A DNA stretch of 64,000 bases from Streptomyces sp. SLBN-31 (lineage in GTDB: Bacteria > Actinomycetota > Actinomycetes > Streptomycetales > Streptomycetaceae): contig NZ_VFNC01000003.1 in assembly GCF_006715395.1 (NCBI RefSeq), forward strand, positions 930,001 to 994,000. Direction: 5' to 3'. The notes under the pieces are model-generated. The model saw nothing but the letters and a program-made list of their open reading frames with translations. It was not told the origin of the DNA and did no database searches. This document shows, piece after piece, positions 23,990 to 32,839 of this stretch (positions are counted from its first letter, which is position 1; the number at the start of each line of letters is the position of its first letter). The position numbers and the translations under genes were made by a program.

Positions 23990-24660
23990 CGAGCAGCCCG
24001 ATCCGCGTACTGATCGCCGACGACCAGCAGATGGTCCGGCAGGGCTTCACCGTGCTGCTCAACACCCAGCCCGACATCGACGTCGTCGGGCAGGCGGTGG
24101 ACGGCGCGGACGCCGTGGCCAAGGTCGGCGAACTCGCCCCGGACGTCGTCCTGATGGACATCCGCATGCCCGAGCTGAACGGCATCGAGGCGACCCGCCG
24201 GATCGCCGTCGAGCTGCCGCACATCAAGGTGCTGGTGCTCACCACGTTCGACCTCGACGAGTACGTGTACGAGGCGCTGCGGGCGGGCGCCTCGGGGTTC
24301 CTGCTGAAGGACGCCTCGGCGGACAAGCTGGCCGAGGCGGTCCGCGTGGTGGCGGCCGGCGACGCGCTGCTCGCGCCCGGCATCACCCGGCGGCTGATCG
24401 CGGAGTTCTCCCGCCTGGGAGACCGGCCGCGGGCCCCGCTGAAGGTGCGCGTCGGCGATCTCACCGAGCGCGAGACGGAGGTCCTCGCGCTGATCGCGCA
24501 GGGCCTGTCGAACGCGGAGATCGCCGAACGGCTGGTCGTCGCGGAGCAGACCGTGAAGACGCATGTGGGCCGCATCCTGGTGAAACTGGGCCTCAGGGAC
24601 CGGACGCAGGCGGCGGTGTTCGCGTACGAGTCGGGGCTGGTCAGGCCGTCCGGCTACTGA
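23986..24660 (+). CDS. NarL/LuxR response regulator, pair 1
   Basis: The 224-residue regulator has a receiver domain (residues 5-120: IRVLIADDQQMV with acidic pocket, phospho-Asp in DVVLMDIRMPELNG, LVLTTFDLDEYVYEALRAGASGFLLKDAS) and a C-terminal LuxR DNA-binding domain (about 155-215: LTERETEVLALIAQGLSNAEIAERLVVAEQTVKTHVGRILVKLG). It starts ATGA over the kinase stop. It is closely similar to the second regulator at 26.1 kb, including the stretch VLVLTTFDLDEYVY, so both pairs come from one duplication. Targets are unknown. Confidence 0.9.
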   Translation: MTSSPIRVLIADDQQMVRQGFTVLLNTQPDIDVVGQAVDGADAVAKVGELAPDVVLMDIRMPELNGIEATRRIAVELPHIKVLVLTTFDLDEYVYEALRAGASGFLLKDASADKLAEAVRVVAAGDALLAPGITRRLIAEFSRLGDRPRAPLKVRVGDLTERETEVLALIAQGLSNAEIAERLVVAEQTVKTHVGRILVKLGLRDRTQAAVFAYESGLVRPSGY

Positions 24661-24761
24661 CGGCTGTCCCGCGCCCCGTACCCGTAGTACTTCAGGTGGA
24701 TGCCCAAGGACCGTTCTCACAGGGGACGACCCCGGACCGGGCCTGCGCCTACGGTTTCCAT

Positions 24762-26144
24762 GTGACCGAGAAGACCCAGACGCAGCCGGAGCCGACGAGG
24801 CTGATGGAGCCGTCGGACGCCGCGTACGAGCCGTACAAGCCGCGCAGCCCCGAGTTCCGGGCCGCCATGGACGCGCTGCAAGGCCTGCGGCAGGACCTGT
24901 TCCACGACGCCTTCGCCTACCGTCCGCTGCCCCGGATGAGTGTCGACGGCCCGCTCACCCGGCGGATGAAGGGCAGGATGCGGGAGTACGCGGCCTGGCG
25001 GGGGCACGCCGTGGTCGTCGCACTCGGGCTGCTCGCGATGCTGATCGGCTCGAACAGCGCCATGATCGGCGCCGGTAACAACCTCGTTCTCGGCCTGCTC
25101 GCGCTGGTTCCGGTCCTGCTGACCATGGTGCGGCCGGTCGGGGCGTTCTGGCTGTCGATGGCCGCGACCCCCCTCGCCATCGTGGTCGGCGGCGGCTGGG
25201 AGACCGAGTTCCCGTGGCTGCCCGGGAGCTTCGCCTGCCACCTGTTCGTCCTCACGATCGTGGCCGCCCGGACCCGGCCGCGCACCGCGGCGTGGATGTG
25301 GGTTCTGACGGCGGTGTACGGCGTCGTGGTGGAGAACTTCTTCGACTGGGGACACTCGCCGTTCGGCACCAACTCCGCCCCGATGGTGTTCTTCTCGGCC
25401 CTCGCCCTCCTCGCCGTCACCGTCTGGCACATCCGCCGCGACGCCCGTCAGGAGGTGACCGCGCAGCAGACGGTGACCGCGCACGAGCGCTCCCGGCGCA
25501 CCCTGCTGGAGGAGCGCACGACGATCGCCCGCGAGCTGCACGACGTGGTCGCGCACCACATGTCGGTCGTCGCCATCCAGGCGGAGGCGGCGCCCTACCG
25601 GGTGGAGAACCCGCCGCCGGAGCTGGAGAAGGCGTTCGCCACGATCCGGGAGAACGCGGTGGCGGCCCTGACCGAACTGCGCCGCGTGCTGGGCGTGGTC
25701 CGCGCCGAGGACTACGAGGCGCCGGACGCCCCGCAGCCCACGCTCGCCGACCTGGACGCGCTGCTCGCCAACGTCCGCGAGACGGGCCTGCGCGTGGACA
25801 GGACGACGACCGGGGCGATACGCGAACTGCCGCAGGGCGTCGAGTTGTCGGCGTACCGGATCGTCCAGGAGGCGCTCAGCAACACCCTGCGTCACGCGCC
25901 GGGCGCCGCGGCCAAGGTGGAGGTGTCCTACGTCCTCGGCGGTCTCGGCCTGCGCATAGTCAACGGCCCACCTCCGGAGCCGTCGGCGGTGAAACCGTCA
26001 CCCGGTGCCGGCCACGGCATCACGGGCATGCGCGAACGCGTCACCATGCTCGACGGCGAGATGACGGCGGGCCGCACGGACGAGGGCGGATACGAGGTGA
26101 CGGTGTTCCTGCCGGTCGCCGGGGTGAGGGAAGGAGAGGCATGA
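24762..26144 (+). CDS. Sensor histidine kinase (NarL/DesK type), pair 2
   Basis: A 460-residue membrane kinase paralogous to the one at 22.6 kb. About 75 polar N-terminal residues precede 4-5 hydrophobic segments (about 80-225). The kinase core has RRTLLEERTTIARELHDVVAHHMSVVAIQAE with the phosphorylated His, SAYRIVQEALSNTLRHAPGAAAK and GHGITGMRERVTMLDG. One loop (WETEFPWLPGSF) is Trp-rich. GTG 24762 is taken as start; it has no Shine-Dalgarno sequence and TACGGT lies about 9 bases upstream, so translation may be leaderless. It overlaps its regulator by 4 bp. Confidence 0.87.
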   Translation: MTEKTQTQPEPTRLMEPSDAAYEPYKPRSPEFRAAMDALQGLRQDLFHDAFAYRPLPRMSVDGPLTRRMKGRMREYAAWRGHAVVVALGLLAMLIGSNSAMIGAGNNLVLGLLALVPVLLTMVRPVGAFWLSMAATPLAIVVGGGWETEFPWLPGSFACHLFVLTIVAARTRPRTAAWMWVLTAVYGVVVENFFDWGHSPFGTNSAPMVFFSALALLAVTVWHIRRDARQEVTAQQTVTAHERSRRTLLEERTTIARELHDVVAHHMSVVAIQAEAAPYRVENPPPELEKAFATIRENAVAALTELRRVLGVVRAEDYEAPDAPQPTLADLDALLANVRETGLRVDRTTTGAIRELPQGVELSAYRIVQEALSNTLRHAPGAAAKVEVSYVLGGLGLRIVNGPPPEPSAVKPSPGAGHGITGMRERVTMLDGEMTAGRTDEGGYEVTVFLPVAGVREGEA

Positions 26145-26806
26145 CGATCCGCGTACTGATCGCGGACGACCAGATGATGGTGCGCGAAGGCTTCTCGGTG
26201 CTCCTCAACGCGATGCCGGACATCGAGGTCGTCGGCGAGGCGGTCAACGGCCGCGAGGCGGTCGACCGCGTCCGTGAACTGACGCCCGACGTCGTCCTGA
26301 TGGACATCCGCATGCCCGAGATGAACGGCATCGAGGCGACCCGGGAGATCGTGGCGGCCAACAGCACGTCGAAGGTCCTGGTGCTGACCACCTTCGACCT
26401 CGACGAGTACGTCTACCAGGCGCTGCGCGCCGGCGCCTCGGGCTTCCTGCTCAAGGACGCCTCGGCCCGCCAACTGGCCGACGGCGTCCGGGTGGTGGCG
26501 TCCGGCGAGGCCCTCCTCGCCCCCACGGTCACCAAACGCCTGATCACGGAGTTCTCCAAGCTCTCCCAGACCCCGCGCGTCATGCAGTCCGCCCACCAGG
26601 CCTACGGCGAGCTCACCGAACGCGAGACCGAGGTCCTGGTCCTCATCGCCCAGGGCCTGTCCAACGCCGAGATCGCCGAGCGCCTGGTGGTCGCCGAGTC
26701 CACGATCAAGACCCACGTCAGCCGGATCCTGGTGAAACTGGGCCTACGGGACCGGACCCAGGCGGCGGTGTTCGCTTATGAGGCGCGGCTGGTGACGCCG
26801 GGTTAG
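26141..26806 (+). CDS. NarL/LuxR response regulator, pair 2
   Basis: A 221-residue paralogue of the regulator at 24.0 kb: IRVLIADDQMMV, phospho-Asp in DVVLMDIRMPEMNG, VLVLTTFDLDEYVYQALRAGASGFLLKDAS, and the LuxR domain LTERETEVLVLIAQGLSNAEIAERLVVAESTIKTHVSRILVKLG. The linker between domains (about 125-150) is the main region of difference (SQTPRVMQSAHQAYG), which, with the recognition-helix change EQTVKTHVG to ESTIKTHVS, could separate targets. GAAGGAGAGGC precedes the ATG inside the kinase gene. Its stop overlaps the convergent SRPBCC gene stop by 4 bp. Confidence 0.9.
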   Translation: MTIRVLIADDQMMVREGFSVLLNAMPDIEVVGEAVNGREAVDRVRELTPDVVLMDIRMPEMNGIEATREIVAANSTSKVLVLTTFDLDEYVYQALRAGASGFLLKDASARQLADGVRVVASGEALLAPTVTKRLITEFSKLSQTPRVMQSAHQAYGELTERETEVLVLIAQGLSNAEIAERLVVAESTIKTHVSRILVKLGLRDRTQAAVFAYEARLVTPG

Positions 26807-27237
26807 TCGAGCCGGTCGAGTACGGCGGGCAGGCCTTTGGAAAGCATCCTGGTGCGGACGCTGCCGAGGATCCTCGCCATGAGGAACCCTCCGGCGCCGG
26901 TGAAGCCGGTGTGGTCGTAGGTGAACCGGGTGCCGCCGGCGTGCGGTGCGAGGCGGTAGGCGACCTCGGTCACCTCACCGCCGCCCTCGTCCTGCCACGA
27001 GTACCGCAGCAGCGACGGCTCCCGGACCTCGAGCACCTCGCACACCACGACACCGCGCCACCCGGGTTTCGGCCGGGCGACGAACCGGAACCGCGTGCCC
27101 GGCACGGTGGTGAACCCCTCCGGCCGCGCGCCCGCGCCGGTGGCCGTCCACTGCGGGATCAGCTCGGGATCGGTGACCGCCCGCCAGACCTTCGAGGGCG
27201 GATGCGGGTAGTCACGGACGATGTGGATGGCGCTCAT
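26803..27237 (-). CDS. SRPBCC-family (polyketide cyclase/AHSA1-like) protein
   Basis: The 144-residue helix-grip protein starts MSAIHIVRDYPHPPSKVWRAVTDPELIPQW, the classical start of an AHSA1/SRPBCC domain, and continues with VPGTRFRFV, VCEVLEVREPSLLRYSWQDEGGGEVTEVAYRLAPHAGGTRFTYDHTGF. Such proteins bind hydrophobic ligands; no catalytic function can be assigned. It is transcribed away from a TetR gene across a 97-bp gap that carries a clear operator, so it is the likely target of that repressor. Confidence 0.82.
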   Translation of the reverse strand: MSAIHIVRDYPHPPSKVWRAVTDPELIPQWTATGAGARPEGFTTVPGTRFRFVARPKPGWRGVVVCEVLEVREPSLLRYSWQDEGGGEVTEVAYRLAPHAGGTRFTYDHTGFTGAGGFLMARILGSVRTRMLSKGLPAVLDRLD

Positions 27238-27270
27238 GGAGGCTCCTGGGGCCGAATCTCACCACTAATT

Positions 27271-27301
27271 TACAGTAACTAAAAAATTACTGTAGCAGTA
27301 A
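27271..27301. promoter_or_regulatory. TetR operator between divergent genes
   Basis: TACAGTAA (27271-27278), 8-base A-rich spacer, TTACTGTA (27287-27294): a perfect inverted repeat in an A/T island of an otherwise GC-rich region. A third half-site CAGTAA is at 27296-27301. It lies 33 bp upstream of the SRPBCC start and 33 bp upstream of the TetR start, so one bound dimer would block both promoters. Confidence 0.82.
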
Positions 27302-27334
27302 AAATATTGGGAGCAGGGCCTCTAAGCTCCAGCC

Positions 27335-28045
27335 ATGAGCACGCGCACTGTGGACTGGACGGCGTTGCGCCGCCGGGCGGAGGAGCCGGCCGGGGAGGGG
27401 CTGCGGGAGCGCAAGAAACGGCAGCTGCGGCAGCGGCTGTCGGACACGGCCACCGAGATGTTCCTGGAGCGGGGCTTCGACGCGGTACGGGTGGCCGAGA
27501 TCGCCGAGGCCTGCGGAGTGTCGGAGAAGACGGTGTTCAACCACTTCCCGACGAAGGAGTCACTGGTCCTGGACCTGGGGGAGAGCACCCTCGACTCCCT
27601 GCGGGCCGTTCTGTCCGACCCGGACCTCTCGCCGGTGGAGGCCGTACTGGAGATCCTCTCCGCCGAACTGGCCGCCATCACCTCCTGGCTGGCCGCGCAG
27701 GAGGATCCGGCTGAGGCGAAGGCGGCCTTGTCGCGCTTCGCCGCGCTCACCAGGTCCACCCCGTCCCTCCGCGCCTACCACCACGACATGGCGGACCGGC
27801 AGGTCGCCGTCGCGACCGAGATCCTGGCCCACCGCACCGGCGCGGTCCCGGACGCCCCCGAACCCCGCATCGCCGCGGCAGCGCTGCTGGCCCTGTGGCC
27901 GCTGCAGTTCCAGTCGCTGCACCGCCACCTGGACCGCACGCAGACGCCGGAGCAGCTGTACGACGAGGTGACCGCGGACGTCCACCGCGCGGCCCGCCTG
28001 CTCGACACGGGCCTGGGCTCACTCGGGACCGCCCGCCGGAGGTAG
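27335..28045 (+). CDS. TetR-family repressor
   Basis: A 236-residue regulator. The DNA-binding part (about residues 25-75) reads LRERKKRQLRQRLSDTATEMFLERGFDAVRVAEIAEACGVSEKTVFNHFPTKESLVLD, a textbook TetR helix-turn-helix ending in the FNHFxxKE motif. The C-terminal ligand domain is alpha-helical (LVLDLGESTLDSLRAVL onward) and not assignable to a ligand. It faces the SRPBCC gene across the TACAGTAA-N8-TTACTGTA operator and probably represses itself and that gene. The P450 gene begins 86 bp after its stop on the same strand, so it might also be under its control. Confidence 0.9.
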   Translation: MSTRTVDWTALRRRAEEPAGEGLRERKKRQLRQRLSDTATEMFLERGFDAVRVAEIAEACGVSEKTVFNHFPTKESLVLDLGESTLDSLRAVLSDPDLSPVEAVLEILSAELAAITSWLAAQEDPAEAKAALSRFAALTRSTPSLRAYHHDMADRQVAVATEILAHRTGAVPDAPEPRIAAAALLALWPLQFQSLHRHLDRTQTPEQLYDEVTADVHRAARLLDTGLGSLGTARRR

Positions 28046-28131
28046 CTCCCGCGCCGAAGATGCTTGCGCTCGTCGATCAGCTGAAGGAACACCCCTGGTC
28101 AGAGCCCGGCGTGTCGGGTTAGCGTCCCCGC

Positions 28132-29337
28132 ATGGCTGTCTTCGATCCGTGGGACGCGGCGTTTCTCGCCGACCCCTACCCCGCCTACGCCGAGCTGCGT
28201 GCCGCTGGGCGCGTGCACTACTTCGAGGCCACCGACCAGTGGCTGGTGCCGCACCACGCGGACGTCTCGGCGCTGCTGCGGGAGCGCCGGCTCGGGCGGA
28301 CGTATCTGCACCGGTTCGGCCACGAGGACTTCGGACGGACCGCACCCCCGCCCGAGCACGAGCCGTTCCACACGCTCAACGACCACGGCATGCTCGACCT
28401 GGAGCCGCCGGACCACACCAGGATCCGGCGGCTGGTGTCGAAGGCGTTCACGCCGCGCACGGTCGAGCGGCTGAAGCCGTATGTCGGCGACCTCGCCGGC
28501 AAGCTCGTCGACCGGCTCGTCGAGAACGGCGGCGGTGATCTCCTCACAGACGTCGCCGAGCCGCTGCCCGTCGCCGTCATCGCCGAGATGCTGGGCATTC
28601 CCGAGGCGGACCGGGCCCCGCTCAGGCCCTGGTCTGCGGACATCTGCGGGATGTACGAGCTGAACCCGTCCGAGGAGACGGCCCGGAAAGCCGTACAGGC
28701 CTCCGTGGAGTTCTCGGACTACCTGCGCGAGCTCATCGCCGAGCGGCGCAAGGAGCCCGGCGACGACCTCATCTCCGGGCTCATCGCCGCCCACGACGAG
28801 GGTGACCGGCTGACCGAGCAGGAGATGATCTCCACGGCCGTGCTGCTGCTCAACGCCGGGCACGAGGCGACCGTCAACGCCACCGTCAACGGCTGGTACA
28901 CCCTCTTCCGCAACCCGGCCCAACTGGCCGCCCTGCGCGCCGACCACGCGCTCGTCCCCGCCGCGGTGGAAGAACTCATGCGCTACGACACCCCGTTGCA
29001 GCTCTTCGAACGCTGGGTCCTGGACGACATCGAGATCGACGGCACCGTCATCCCCAGGGGGGCCGAGATCGCGATGCTCTTCGGGTCGGCCAACCACGAC
29101 CCGGAGGTCTTCCGGAACCCCGAGCGGCTCGATCTGACCCGCGCGGACAACCCGCACATCTCGTTCTCCGCCGGCATCCACTACTGCATCGGCGCCCCGC
29201 TCGCCCGCATCGAACTGGCCGCCTCCATGACGGCCCTGCTGGAGAAGGCCCCCACCCTGAGCCTCGCCGAGGAGCCCCGCCGGAAGCCGAACTTCGTGAT
29301 CCGGGGCCTGGAGGGCCTCGCAGTCGCCGTGGGATGA
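28132..29337 (+). CDS. Cytochrome P450, CYP107-like
   Basis: The 401-residue soluble P450 has the heme-thiolate motif FSAGIHYCIGAPLA (Cys near residue 349), the K-helix EELMRYDTP (ExxR) and the I-helix LLLNAGHEATVNATVNGW. The acid-alcohol pair in the I helix is Glu followed by Ala, not Thr; the same substitution is known in P450eryF (CYP107A1), where substrate takes over the Thr role. N-terminal FDPWDAAFLADPYPAYAELR is typical of bacterial class I P450s. No ferredoxin or reductase is adjacent. It probably hydroxylates a small molecule; substrate unknown. ATG 28132 has no good ribosome site, and TAGCGT lies nearby. Confidence 0.9.
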   Translation: MAVFDPWDAAFLADPYPAYAELRAAGRVHYFEATDQWLVPHHADVSALLRERRLGRTYLHRFGHEDFGRTAPPPEHEPFHTLNDHGMLDLEPPDHTRIRRLVSKAFTPRTVERLKPYVGDLAGKLVDRLVENGGGDLLTDVAEPLPVAVIAEMLGIPEADRAPLRPWSADICGMYELNPSEETARKAVQASVEFSDYLRELIAERRKEPGDDLISGLIAAHDEGDRLTEQEMISTAVLLLNAGHEATVNATVNGWYTLFRNPAQLAALRADHALVPAAVEELMRYDTPLQLFERWVLDDIEIDGTVIPRGAEIAMLFGSANHDPEVFRNPERLDLTRADNPHISFSAGIHYCIGAPLARIELAASMTALLEKAPTLSLAEEPRRKPNFVIRGLEGLAVAVG

Positions 29338-29408
29338 TCACTGAGCGATCCCCGGTGAGGGCCGCAAGCGACTCGTCAGGCTGGTGCCTGCCTGCGGAGG
29401 GAGGCACC

Positions 29409-30007
29409 ATGACGGTTATGGCAGAACGCACCTCGTCACAGATGTCGATGGACGTGTTCGAGCGGATCGCGGCATTCGCCGAACGCGAGGACGAGACCGT
29501 CAGGCTCGAGTTCATCGGCGGACGGATCGGGGTCAGGAAAGTGACGAACGGCAACCACGGGTCGATCATCATGTGGCTGATCCGGCATTGCATGCAGGCC
29601 CGGCCCGGCCCGACCTCGACCTCAACCCGGCCCAGGGCCTGAAGGTCGAGACGTACCGCAAGGGGCGGGCCCGGCCCGACGGCGTGCTCGCGCCGGTGGG
29701 GCACTTCGCGGGACAGGGCGACTGGGCCGAGACCGATGGCGTGCTCATGGTCCTCGAGATCACTTCGTACGACTCGGACACACATCTTCGCGACCGTGTG
29801 GAAAAGCCCCGGGGCTACGCCGAGGCGGGGATCCCCGTCTACTTGCTGATCGACCGGGACAACCTGTCGGTCCTCGTACACAGCGATCCGGATCCCGATG
29901 ACGGATACCAGGACATCCATACCGTGAAGTTCGGGAGCAAGGTCACGCTGCCGGCCCCTGTCGGCATCGAACTCGACACCGAGGAGCTCAAGGACTACCT
30001 GGACTGA
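29409..30007 (+). pseudogene. Uma2-family (restriction-endonuclease-like) protein, frameshifted
   Basis: The first part, starting at ATG 29409 after a very strong GGAGGGAGG, reads TSSQMSMDVFERIAAFAERE...LEFIGGRIGVRKVTNGNHGSIIMWLIRHCMQAR. It then loses frame in a triple GGCCC run (29597-29611). The second part, in another frame from about 29612, reads DLDLNPAQGLKVETYRKGRARPDGVLAPVGHF...VLMVLEITSYDSDTH...KPRGYAEAGIPVYLLIDRDNL, with the PDGV and EITS catalytic-type residues and the late Lys of the Uma2 fold. With two GGCCC copies the protein would be about 198 residues and intact. Uma2 proteins are common in Streptomyces and of unclear role. Confidence 0.85.
29597..29611 (+). repeat. (GGCCC)3 run causing the Uma2 frameshift
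   Basis: Three head-to-tail GGCCC copies. Removing one 5-base unit restores one continuous Uma2 reading frame, so the lesion is a simple slippage product, a sequencing error, or a switchable tract. Confidence 0.8.
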
Positions 30008-30025
30008 GCGACCGCCGCCAGCTGA

Positions 30026-30262
30026 TCACATCCCGCCTCCGCGGCCCCGCCGAAGAGTTCGGACCAGGGCCCACAGGCCGAGACTGACCGCCGTCCCGCC
30101 GAGGACCGCCAGCGGCAGTTCGGCGTAGAGGACGCTGAAGTCGGGGGCAGCCTCGAAGCGCCACATGCGCTCGCGGACGTCGACCGACCACAGGGCGAGT
30201 CCGGCGCCCGCTCCCACGGCCGCGGTCAGGCAGCCCGCGGCGGCCTCCTTACGCTGTCCCAT
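30026..30262 (-). CDS. Small two-pass membrane protein downstream of ABC exporter
   Basis: A 78-residue protein with two hydrophobic stretches (about residues 9-25, AGCLTAAVGAGAGLALW, and 47-68, AELPLAVLGGTAVSLGLWALV) separated by a charged loop with VRERMWRFEAAPDFSVLY, and a basic Gly/Arg tail. I do not recognise it. It starts 38 bp after the ABC permease stop on the same strand and is convergent with the Uma2 gene (18 bp between stops). It may be an accessory part of the exporter. The start is not supported by a good ribosome site; a GTG three codons upstream is possible. Confidence 0.6.
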   Translation of the reverse strand: MGQRKEAAAGCLTAAVGAGAGLALWSVDVRERMWRFEAAPDFSVLYAELPLAVLGGTAVSLGLWALVRTLRRGRGGGM

Positions 30263-30300
30263 GCTCGGGACGGACGCACGCGGGCCGCCCGAGGGTTGCT

Positions 30301-31869
30301 TCAGGTCGTCAGGTCCCGGCGTCGTAGTCCCGTCAGGCCCATGGCGACCAGTGCCGCGGCCAGCGCCAGCAGTACCAGTACCGGCGCCCACTGCATCTCC
30401 CCGCCGGGCAGCTTCGGCAGATGGCCGAAGGGGGACAGGTCCAGCACCGCCTGGGGCGCGTCCAGCGCGGGGCCGACCCAGCCGATGAGCAGCACGGCGC
30501 CCGCCACGCCCCAGGCGGCCGTCGCCGCTCGGGGCAGCACCCCGTACAGCAGGACCGCCAGCCCGCCGATCACCCACACCGCGGGGAGCTGCACCAGGCA
30601 GGCCCCGAGGATCGGCCCGGCCTCCTTGCCGTAGCCGACGACGAAGCCGAGGCCGGTCGCGAGCATCAGCAGGACCGAGCCGCCGAAGGCGATGACGAGG
30701 TGGCCGGCGGCCCAGCGCAGCCGGCCCACGGGGTTCGCCAGCACCGGTTCGGCCCGGCCGGAGGTCTCCTCGCCGTACAGGCGCAGCACGCTGCCGACGA
30801 CGTACAGCGCGGCGACCAGGCCCATCATGCCGACCATCGCCGCCAGGAAGGCGTTGGTCAGCGCGCTCTGGCCGCCCATCCGCTCGAAGATCCTCCGCGC
30901 GTTCTCGTTGTCACCGACGATGTCGGCCACGCCGTCCGTGAGGCCGCCGTAGACGACTCCCACGACGAAGAAGGCGAGCGACCAGCCCAGGACGTTGCCC
31001 CGCTGGAGCCGCCAGGCCAGTGCGCCGGCCGTGCCCAGGCGGCCGACCGACGGTCCGGGACGGGTGGGCAGGAAGCTCATGCCGATGTCCCGGCGCCCCG
31101 CGAGCCCGTAGGCGACGGCCGCCTGGAGTGCGATCGCCGCCGCGAACAGCGCCAGCACCCACCAGCGTTCGCCGGCGAACGCGCGCAGGTTCTCCAGCCA
31201 GCCCAGCGGGGACAGCCAGGTCCACACCGAGGAGCCGTCGCTCGTCGCCGAGTCGCCCGCCGCGCGCAGCACGAAGGCCGCGCCGAGCACGCCCGCGGTC
31301 AGGCCGCGCGCCAGCCGGGCGCTCTCCGTCAGCTGGGCGACGATCGCCGCGGCCGTCGCGAACACCATGCCGACGGCCGCCAGTCCGAGCCCGAAGGCCA
31401 GCGCGCCCACGGCTCCCTGGCCCGCCAGGCCGGCCACGACCAGCAGGGCCAGCACGGCGTTCGCCACGGCCGCCGCGAGCAGGGCCGCCGTCAGGGAGGC
31501 CCTCCGGCCCACCGCGCCGGAGGAGATGAGTTCCTGACGCCCGCTCTCCTCCTCGTCGCGGGTGTGGCGTACGACGACCAGCAGGCTGGTGATCGCGGCG
31601 AGCACCCCGGCGTAGACGCCGACGCGCCAGGCCGTCAGGGCGCCGACGGAGTCGTCGAAGACGGGGCCGATCAGGGCGCGGAAGGAGGCGTTGGTGGCGA
31701 CCTGGTGGATGAGGTCGGCGCGTTCGGCCGGGGTGCCGTAGAGGGTCCTCAGCGTGTTCGGCATGGAGAGGACCATCAGGGTGTTGACCGCCACCCACAC
31801 CGGGATCATCAGCCGGTCGCGGCGCAGGTTGAAGCGCAGCAGGATCCGGGTGCCCACGAGGGACGTCAT
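30301..31869 (-). CDS. ABC-2-type exporter permease
   Basis: The 522-residue permease has about 12 membrane segments arranged as two similar halves: [28 protein letters not shown] at the start and [32 protein letters not shown] at the middle, each followed by a region like [23 protein letters not shown]. This two-half layout is typical of actinomycete antibiotic or lipid exporter permeases that pair with one ATPase. Its ATG overlaps the ATPase stop by 4 bp (ATGA). It would move a hydrophobic compound out of the cell; substrate unknown. Confidence 0.85.
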   Translation of the reverse strand: MTSLVGTRILLRFNLRRDRLMIPVWVAVNTLMVLSMPNTLRTLYGTPAERADLIHQVATNASFRALIGPVFDDSVGALTAWRVGVYAGVLAAITSLLVVVRHTRDEEESGRQELISSGAVGRRASLTAALLAAAVANAVLALLVVAGLAGQGAVGALAFGLGLAAVGMVFATAAAIVAQLTESARLARGLTAGVLGAAFVLRAAGDSATSDGSSVWTWLSPLGWLENLRAFAGERWWVLALFAAAIALQAAVAYGLAGRRDIGMSFLPTRPGPSVGRLGTAGALAWRLQRGNVLGWSLAFFVVGVVYGGLTDGVADIVGDNENARRIFERMGGQSALTNAFLAAMVGMMGLVAALYVVGSVLRLYGEETSGRAEPVLANPVGRLRWAAGHLVIAFGGSVLLMLATGLGFVVGYGKEAGPILGACLVQLPAVWVIGGLAVLLYGVLPRAATAAWGVAGAVLLIGWVGPALDAPQAVLDLSPFGHLPKLPGGEMQWAPVLVLLALAAALVAMGLTGLRRRDLTT

Positions 31870-32765
31870 CGCGCCGCCACCTCTTCGTCCTGGTAGTGGC
31901 GCAGGAACAGCTCCTCCAGCGTGGGCGGGGTGGAGGTCAGCGAGCGGACGCCGGACTCGCTCAACTGCCTTAGTACGGCGTCGAGTTTGTCGGTGTCGAC
32001 CTGCAGCCGGACCCGCCGGCCCTGGACGTCGAGGTCGTGGACGCCCGGCAGGTGCGACAACCCGTTGGGGGCGCCGGCCAGTTCGGCGGTGACGCTGGTC
32101 CGGGTCAGATGGCGCAGGTCGGCCAGCGAACCGCTCTCCACGGTCCGGCCCTTGCGGATGATGCTCACCCGGTCGCAGAGCTCCTCGACCTCGCTGAGGA
32201 TGTGCGACGACAACAGGATGGTCCGGCCCCTGGACCGCTCCTCCTCCACGCAGCGCTGGAAGACCTCCTCCATCAGGGGGTCCAGGCCCGAGGTCGGCTC
32301 GTCCAGGATCAGCAGGTCCACGTCCGAGGCGAAGGCGGCGACCAGGGCGACCTTCTGGCGGTTGCCCTTGGAGTAGGTGCGGCCCTTCTTGGTGGGGTCC
32401 AGCTCGAAGCGCTCGATCAGGTCGGCGCGGCGGGCCGCGTCCAGGCCGCCGCGGAGGCGGCCGTAGAGGTCGATCACCTCGCCGCCCGACAGGTTGCGCC
32501 ACAGGGTCACGTCCCCGGGGACGTAGGCGATCCGGCGGTGCACCTCCACCGCGTCCTTCCACGGGTCGCGGCCCAGCACCTGGGCGGCGCCGGAGTCGGC
32601 GCGCAGCAGGCCGAGCAGGACGCGGATGGTGGTGGACTTGCCGGCGCCGTTCGGGCCGAGGAAGCCGTGCACCTCGCCGGTCTCCACGTCGAGGTCGAGG
32701 CCGTCCAGGGCGTGGGTCCGGCCGAAGGTCTTGTGGAGCCCGGCGACCGTGATTGCCTTCGTCAT
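31866..32765 (-). CDS. ABC exporter ATPase
   Basis: The 299-residue ATPase has Walker [10 protein letters not shown] (about residue 37), the Q-loop region YVPGDVTLW, a signature of the form [16 protein letters not shown] (a common variant of LSGGQ in this drug-exporter class), Walker [15 protein letters not shown] and the switch His in [14 protein letters not shown]-terminal 75-residue extension is typical for the group. It is first in a minus-strand operon with the permease and perhaps the small membrane protein. A MarR/GbsR-like regulator is divergent across a 74-bp gap with an inverted repeat. Confidence 0.92.
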   Translation of the reverse strand: MTKAITVAGLHKTFGRTHALDGLDLDVETGEVHGFLGPNGAGKSTTIRVLLGLLRADSGAAQVLGRDPWKDAVEVHRRIAYVPGDVTLWRNLSGGEVIDLYGRLRGGLDAARRADLIERFELDPTKKGRTYSKGNRQKVALVAAFASDVDLLILDEPTSGLDPLMEEVFQRCVEEERSRGRTILLSSHILSEVEELCDRVSIIRKGRTVESGSLADLRHLTRTSVTAELAGAPNGLSHLPGVHDLDVQGRRVRLQVDTDKLDAVLRQLSESGVRSLTSTPPTLEELFLRHYQDEEVAAR

Positions 32766-32776
32766 GGTTCAGAACG

Positions 32777-32815
32777 TACGCTTCTTTCAGAAATTTGTGA
32801 AGATAAGGAAGCGTA
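32777..32815. promoter_or_regulatory. Inverted repeat between ABC operon and its regulator
   Basis: TACGCTTC (32777-32784) and GAAGCGTA (32808-32815) are perfect arms 23 bp apart. Between them the A/T-rich core TTTCAGAAATTTGTGAAG is itself nearly symmetric (TTTCA...TGAAG). It covers most of the 74-bp gap and is the likely regulator binding site. Confidence 0.7.
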
Positions 32816-32839
32816 TGAAGCCCGGTTAGGGTGGTGGCC

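Noticed and set aside
24662..24761. Operator repeat between the two two-component pairs
   Set aside because: I saw only short unmatched half-sites (around GTAGTACTTC) and no symmetric element worth calling.
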